This document shows positions 59,519-64,000 of a stretch of 64,000 bases of DNA, piece by piece. The number at the start of each line of letters is the position of its first letter. Position 1 is the first letter of the stretch. The notes beneath the pieces are model-generated. The model worked only from the letters and a program-made list of their open reading frames with translations. It had not been told where the DNA came from and ran no database searches. The DNA lies in the NCBI GenBank assembly GCA_964600165.1, contig CAZRIP010000005.1:5191-69190 (forward strand), written 5' to 3'. A program made the position numbers and the translations under genes. The DNA comes from CAZRIP01 sp964600165. Its GTDB lineage: Bacteria > Elusimicrobiota > Elusimicrobia > UBA1565 > UBA9628.

Positions 59519-60518
59519 ACTTCTTCAGGAACTGCTCGAACGGCGTGAAGTGGACTTTTTCGCCAAACAAGATCCCGCCTTCGCTGCAGTTGTGCACGGC
59601 CGTGTCGTCGTCGATCGCATCGATGAGCTTGAGGAAGCACGTGCGGTACCAGTAGTAGGCCGGGTCCGTGAACCAAGTCTCGTCGAGGTGAGGGTTGTAG
59701 ATCTTGATGTAGGCGTCTTCGGGGTTCGGATAGAGCTCCTTCATCTCGCTGATCACGTCGTAGTATTGCGTGCGGATGAGCGGCGTGCCGGGAGCGTAGG
59801 AAAAATCCATCCCTAAGAGCCCGATCACCTTCTTGCGCAAGACCGCGTAGGCGAACGAGAACGAGCTTGCCCCGACGTTGCCGCCCGTGACCAAGCACGG
59901 CGCCTTGTTCATGTCGTAGAGCCTGCTCGTCAGGCTCTTCGGGTCATGGTAGTCGTCGTAGATCGGGTTCCACCAGTAAATCTCCATCCCGGCTTCCAGG
60001 CAACGCTCGGTGATGTCCGGGCTGACGCTGGTGGCGAGGATGGCCTTGATTTTCTTGCCGTGCCGGTTGACGAGCTTGATGAGTTCGGTGTTCGCTCGTC
60101 GATTGTCGCGCGCCACGGTCTCATCGAGATCTTGGTTCTTGTAGTAGTCGTCCGGCGGCCGTTGGTCGATCTTAGTGTCGCCGAACCAGCGCACGATCCT
60201 GTGTGGGTGGGGGTCGACGCAGACGACGTAGTTTGGAATGATGTCGTTGCGCAGGCAGTTGCCGAGCGCGCCGTCGCAAGAGACGATGGCGCCGTTGAAG
60301 CCATGCTTTTTGAGCTTGCCGATCGGATCGCGCAGGTGGATCGTCGGCCCGCCGGAGACGACGATCGCGGCCGGAAAGCCGTCGTCGACCGGGACATCGG
60401 CGACCGTCTTCATGATGAACGGGAGGTTCTTCTCGGCGTGCGCGAAGCCGATGTCGGCCGTTTTTCGGTAGGTCGCGGCCGCGAGGGCGTCGAGCTCCTG
60501 TTGCGAAAGCTCTTTCAC
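59460..60518 (-). CDS. DUF115/Maf-like motility-accessory-type protein
   Basis: The protein is 352 aa. The core VVSGGPTIHLRDPIGKLKKHGFNGAIVSCDGALGNCLRNDIIPNYVVCVDP resembles the DUF115 domain (GxGPSLxxxxxL, then a D/S-A segment), found in Maf flagellin-glycosylation factors and in MptE-like enzymes. Later segments (VTGGNVGASSFSFAYAVLRKKVIGLLGMDFSY) fit the same fold. Maf proteins attach nonulosonic acids to proteins. The neighbouring neuB supports a nonulosonate link, but DUF115 also occurs in other settings. The gene is followed upstream by a tiny coupled gene (60515-60718). Confidence 0.75.
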   Translation of the reverse strand: MKELSQQELDALAAATYRKTADIGFAHAEKNLPFIMKTVADVPVDDGFPAAIVVSGGPTIHLRDPIGKLKKHGFNGAIVSCDGALGNCLRNDIIPNYVVCVDPHPHRIVRWFGDTKIDQRPPDDYYKNQDLDETVARDNRRANTELIKLVNRHGKKIKAILATSVSPDITERCLEAGMEIYWWNPIYDDYHDPKSLTSRLYDMNKAPCLVTGGNVGASSFSFAYAVLRKKVIGLLGMDFSYAPGTPLIRTQYYDVISEMKELYPNPEDAYIKIYNPHLDETWFTDPAYYWYRTCFLKLIDAIDDDTAVHNCSEGGILFGEKVHFTPFEQFLKKFSAAPRSSRARAPKTAARK

Positions 60519-60718
60519 GCCTTCGGGGATTCGGGCTTATCGGCCTTCTTGTCGGCGTCCGGCGTCCAAAGGAATGTCTTCGACTTCATCACGAACGCGA
60601 TGCTGCCTCCGAGGCGCTCGAGGGCCTTCTTCTCGAACTCAGGCGTCTCGTCCTTCCGCGCCTCTTCCTTCGAGGTGATCTTAGGCGACTTGTAGTTTCC
60701 CTTGAGATAGTCAGGCAT
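60515..60718 (-). CDS. Small acidic-basic hypothetical protein
   Basis: The protein is 67 aa, rich in Lys, Asp and Glu, without membrane segment. It overlaps the next gene by 4 bp and has a good Shine-Dalgarno sequence (AAGGAG, 5 nt before the ATG), unlike many genes here. A TAAAAT box lies about 20 nt upstream. I do not recognise the family; the size and position suggest a partner of the DUF115 protein. Confidence 0.55.
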   Translation of the reverse strand: MPDYLKGNYKSPKITSKEEARKDETPEFEKKALERLGGSIAFVMKSKTFLWTPDADKKADKPESPKA

Positions 60719-60760
60719 GCGATCTCCTTGCAGCCGTTCATTTTAGCATATTGCGGCTCC

Positions 60761-60790
60761 TTGGCGGCTCGGGCGGGCAAATGGTAGATT
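60761..60790 (+). promoter_or_regulatory. Candidate promoter of the membrane protein gene
   Basis: TTGGCG (60761-60766), an 18-bp spacer and TAGATT (60785-60790), with ATG 60800 9 nt later. The -35 box is weak. Confidence 0.4.
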
Positions 60791-60799
60791 TATGTTTCC

Positions 60800-62654
60800 A
60801 TGCGTGCTTTTTCGTTCTTCTTTATCGCCGTGCAGGCCGCCGCCTGCGCCCTCGGAGGCTGCTTTTCTCGGGACCCGGGCGCGCCGCTTCTCTTCGCTAA
60901 GTTTTTCGCGTTGGGCTCGTTATCGGCGCTGCTGCCGCTCGCTCTCTTCGAAGGGCCGGTCGGGTTTTCCTGCGGGTTCGTCGGTTATTGGGCTGCACTC
61001 GCGGGCTTGGGCTTCGCGCCGGTCTTGCGCGCGCACGACGCGCCCGCGTGGGCCTGGGCCGTCATCAGTCTCGTTTGGGCGGTGTCCTTTGCCGCCGCCG
61101 CCTTGCGGCGAAAAAAAGCCGTCTTAGGGAGCCGGGCATTGCTCGCCGCGGCGTTCCTCGTCTGCGTCCTGACGACCGTCTCGTCGTTATGGTCGACGGG
61201 TTATGTGAGCCCTTCGAGCTTGGATAAGATCATCGCGGGCTCCACTCACCAGGACACTTACCAGCTCGCGACGATNNNNNNNNNNCTTGGACGGGCTGAG
61301 GCTATACCACTATCACTATCTGTCGGTGGCCGCTTTCGCGGCGGTTGAAAAGCTCTCGGGCTGCTCTGCTATCCAATGTTACGCGTTGTTCTATCCTGCG
61401 ATCTGGCCGTCGCTTTTCCTGCTGATGATCTGTCTGGTCGCGCGCCGGATCACGGGCGGAGAACCGCCGGCGGCCGAGGCTGCGCTAGCGGCGGCGGTGC
61501 TGACGTCCGGGATCATCTACGCGAAACTGCTCGATTACATGGTCGCCTGGGAGCCTCTGCAATCCGAAAGCTACGGCTTCGCCGTGGTGCTGTTCATGGC
61601 CGGCTTGCTCGCGCTGCCGCTGCCGGTTGATAAGCGCGGCCCGGCCATCGTGCGCGTGGTGTTGTGGGTCTTGTGGCTCGTCATCGTCTCTCTCTCGAAG
61701 ATCTCCATCGGAGCTTTGGCCTGCGTCGTCCTTTGCGGCGCCGCGCTCTTGAAACGCTGGAGGACGCCTCGCGCCTGGGCTGAGGCCGCGGTCGTCGTCG
61801 CGGCGTTCCTGCTCTGCCATAAGACCAACGTCGATCCGCTCCAAAAGGAGGCCAGTATGGGGTTTTCCCTATTCTGGTTCCCGCGCAAGTTCGCGCACGG
61901 CGGCATCAAGATCACGCCGGTCTGGATGATCGTGCATTGGCTGCCGATGTGGGTCGCGGTCGGCCTTTACGCGTTCAAGAAGAGGATCAACGACGTGAAA
62001 ATTCTTTTGGCGAGCATCGCGGCCGAGCCCTACGCCTTGGTTTTGGGGCCGGCCCTAGGCTTCGGCTTGCTCGGCAGCTCATTGACGATCACCGGCGGCA
62101 GCGGCTTCTATTTCACGAACCAGCCCGCGGTGTTCGCGCTGCCATGGGCCGTGGCTTTGTTCCTGTCGATGACGGCGGCCGAGCGCAAGCGCCTCAAGCC
62201 GGCTATACTCGCCGTGCTCGCCGCGACGGTCGTGTTCCAGGGCTATCCGCGCCTGCGGGATTTCAAGCGCTACGTGGTCGACGATCGGCCGCGGCAGGTG
62301 TACGGGACCGAGGCGAGCGAAGAGATGCGATTCCTCATCGACACGCGAAGCCGCCTCTCGGAAGAGCCCCTCTGCGGCCTGCGCGTCGGCCACGACTGGC
62401 TTTGGCACGGCCGCTTCACCGACACGCTTCCTTGTTGGGCCGTGCCCAACATCATCACCGCGGTGCTCGAGAGGCCTCTTTACGGGAGCTTCATGCGCCC
62501 CGAATGCCGGCACGATCGCCTTAGCTACCTCAAGAACCACCCCCAGAGAGACGAGCCGGCGCCCGAAACGCTTTGCCGAGAAGCCGTCGCCGACGGCCTT
62601 TCTTGCGTCGAGACGCTCGAGGGTAGACAAGTGAGCAAGAGTGACTGCCGATGA
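60800..62654 (+). CDS. Large polytopic membrane protein interrupted by the assembly gap
   Basis: Two open frames are separated by ten Ns: 60800-61275 (first 158 residues, five to six membrane helices ending STHQDTYQLAT) and 61287-62654 (LDGLRLYHYHYLSVAAFAAVEKL onward, at least eight more helices). They are out of frame across the Ns, but a ten-N run usually stands for a gap of unknown size, and both halves have the same composition and direction. HQDTY then a gap and DGLxxYHYH is a pattern of GT-C-like membrane proteins. Soluble C-terminal end near GLRVGHDWLW. The last 4 bp overlap the next gene. Confidence 0.65.
61276..61285. other. Scaffold gap (10 Ns)
   Basis: Ten N symbols inside a coding region. 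The real number of missing bases is unknown; the frame change across the gap cannot be read as a biological frameshift. Confidence 0.95.
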
Positions 62655-63796
62655 AAGTGGGCCTCGGGCTTCTTCAAGACGAATTCGCGCTGACGGGCGA
62701 GTTCCAGATCTTTCAGGGTTGGGCTGCCAAGGCTCGCGCCAGCTCTCTGGAGACCCGCTTGTTTTCACCGGCTGGTGAAGGCCTGCGCGGCGACGGACTG
62801 GTCCGCCATGAGACCGGGGAGTCCCTGCTGAAGACTTTTCGAGAGCAATGGCAATTTATCGACCGGGCGGCCGCGCTGGCCGCGGACGTCGACGCCCTGC
62901 ATCTTTTTCTCCCGACGCCGAACTTTCTTTGGATCGCTGACCGCGCGAAGCGCCGAGCGCGCAAGCCCGTCGTCGTCACGTGTCTGGGGGAGAAGGCCGA
63001 GATTCGGCGCCTCGGCGGCGTTCGGACGCTGGCCGGCGGGTTTCGGTTTCATCTGATCCGCCTGGCGGCGGCCAAGGTCCTGTCGGAGGGCCGCTTCTTG
63101 TGCGATCGCTACGTGGCCGGCACGGAATCGGTCGCTGAGCAGCTTCAGCGCTCGGGCTGTCCGGGCGAGCGCGTCACCGTGCGGCTGCCCTTCTTGCCTC
63201 CCGAGTCGGAGGCGGACGAGCGCTCGATCCGAGCCGCCGAGTCGATCGACCCTTCCCGCACGTTCCTTTATTTGGGGCATTTTCTCGCGTCGAAGGGCGT
63301 CGACGTCCTCCTCAAGGCGTTCGCCGCGCTCAATGACCCGGAAAGCCGCCTGGTCTTGGCGTGGAGCGGGATCGGAGACCGCGGCGCGGTGGAGCGGAGC
63401 CTGGCGGGACTCGGGATAGCCGAGCGGACGTCGATCCTCGATTTCCCGGTGCACCGCACCACGGTCATGAACCGCGCGCTCGCGCTCGTACTCCCCTATC
63501 CGGTCTCCTACGGGCAGACGTCTCCGCCGATGGCGCTGCTCGAGGCGTTTCGCGCCGGCGTGCCGGTGATCGTCTCCGGGCTTGCGCCCATGCCTGCGCT
63601 CGGCGCGGAAGGAGAAACGATGCACCGCGTCGCGCCCGGAGACTGGCGGGGTCTGTCGTCCAAGCTGCGCGAGCTGCGGTCCGACGGAGCCTCGGCGGAG
63701 GCGATGCGGCGGGCCCAGCGCCCGCGTTATGAAGAGTCCTGCGGGAGCGCCGATTTGCGCGCATTCTACGAAGAGGTGGTGGCCCATGGCCGTTGA
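62651..63796 (+). CDS. Family 4 glycosyltransferase
   Basis: The protein is 381 aa. It has a GT-B fold with HLFLPTPNFLWIADRAKRRARKPVVVTCLG in the first domain and TFLYLGHFLASKGVDVLLKAFAAL, VLPYPVSYGQTSPPMALLEAFRAGVPVIVSGLAPMPALG in the second, the latter holding the donor-binding glutamate region. Start overlaps the preceding gene by 4 bp and the stop overlaps the next start by 11 bp. Substrates unknown. Confidence 0.82.
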   Translation: MKVGLGLLQDEFALTGEFQIFQGWAAKARASSLETRLFSPAGEGLRGDGLVRHETGESLLKTFREQWQFIDRAAALAADVDALHLFLPTPNFLWIADRAKRRARKPVVVTCLGEKAEIRRLGGVRTLAGGFRFHLIRLAAAKVLSEGRFLCDRYVAGTESVAEQLQRSGCPGERVTVRLPFLPPESEADERSIRAAESIDPSRTFLYLGHFLASKGVDVLLKAFAALNDPESRLVLAWSGIGDRGAVERSLAGLGIAERTSILDFPVHRTTVMNRALALVLPYPVSYGQTSPPMALLEAFRAGVPVIVSGLAPMPALGAEGETMHRVAPGDWRGLSSKLRELRSDGASAEAMRRAQRPRYEESCGSADLRAFYEEVVAHGR

Positions 63797-64000
63797 AAAG
63801 AAGGGGTATTATCGCCGCGACGACGTCGCGGGCAGCTACGACGAGATCCGCTTTTCGTCCGAAGGCGGCCGGATGACGCACGAGAGGGAGATCGCGGTCA
63901 TCAAGGATTCATTCAAGCCGGGCGAGCGCGTCCTCGAGATCGGCTGCGGGACGGCCCGCCTGCTCAAGGCTCTCAACGCGCAGGGCTGGGACGTCATGGG
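63786..64000 (+). CDS. SAM-dependent methyltransferase, cut by the right edge
   Basis: The first 71 codons are present. GYYRRDDVAGSYDEIRFSSEGG and RVLEIGCGTARLLKAL (SAM motif I) identify a class I methyltransferase of the type found in glycan clusters. The rest lies outside the window. It overlaps the glycosyltransferase gene by 11 bp, which indicates coupled translation. Confidence 0.8.
   Translation, partial: MAVEKKGYYRRDDVAGSYDEIRFSSEGGRMTHEREIAVIKDSFKPGERVLEIGCGTARLLKALNAQGWDVM

Noticed and set aside
61276..61300. Programmed frameshift in the membrane protein gene
   Set aside because: The frame change coincides with Ns of unknown true length.

Overview
This window is a 64 kb piece of a GC-rich (roughly two-thirds G+C) bacterial chromosome. 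A run of ten Ns at 61276-61285 marks a scaffold join, so it probably comes from a draft or metagenome assembly. There are no rRNA or tRNA genes, no CRISPR array and no prophage. Gram-negative traits are clear: a very large SprA-like outer-membrane protein, lipoproteins, O-antigen ligase, three PilT ATPases and a class A PBP. This mix, with many TPR membrane proteins and -10 boxes almost touching start codons, best fits an uncultured lineage such as Elusimicrobiota. That placement is inference.

Layout. 1-3000: the end of a TPR membrane protein, then a short AT-rich islet with a uracil-DNA-glycosylase-like gene and a zinc-ribbon membrane protein. 3032-10148 (minus): a seven-gene, tightly packed operon nadD/yqeK fusion - LytR_C protein - pilT - cNMP-binding protein - rsfS - pilT - argS, joining NAD synthesis, ribosome silencing, translation and pilus retraction. 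10220-16153: DUF1015, glycosyltransferase, a TPR membrane glycosyltransferase, dusB, a 2-hydroxyacid dehydrogenase and a DJ-1/PfpI protein. 16252-23810: two unknown coupled genes, glycogen phosphorylase, a GT39-like membrane enzyme, a ferredoxin/adrenodoxin-type NADP reductase and an exported kinase-like protein. 23829-27445: nucleotide-sugar metabolism (UDP-glucose dehydrogenase, UDP-glucuronate decarboxylase, a second nucleotide-sugar dehydrogenase). 27447-30497: a soluble histidine kinase and a third pilT behind a well-formed promoter that carries a palindrome.

30499-38687: comF, PBP1A, two lipoproteins, a response regulator preceded by an internally deleted copy of itself, a degenerate GT51 protein, and an ECF sigma factor with an anti-sigma/TPR membrane protein. 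38854-42438: an exported nucleotidyltransferase, a HEAT-like lipoprotein candidate, and a methyltransferase gene that fills a small transposon-like cassette (39-bp inverted repeats, 5-bp direct repeats). 42440-48241: the SprA-like giant. 48396-64000: a surface-glycan locus with a polyprenyl-phosphate sugar transferase, acetyltransferase, several glycosyltransferases, O-antigen ligase, methyltransferases, NeuB, a B12-binding radical SAM enzyme, an LhgO-like oxidase and a DUF115/Maf-like protein. It runs off the right edge.

The points most worth following are the methyltransferase cassette, the SprA-like protein outside its classical phylum, the widespread -10-to-start-codon spacing that predicts leaderless mRNAs, the exported nucleotidyltransferase and kinase-like proteins, and the NeuB/Maf-like pairing.
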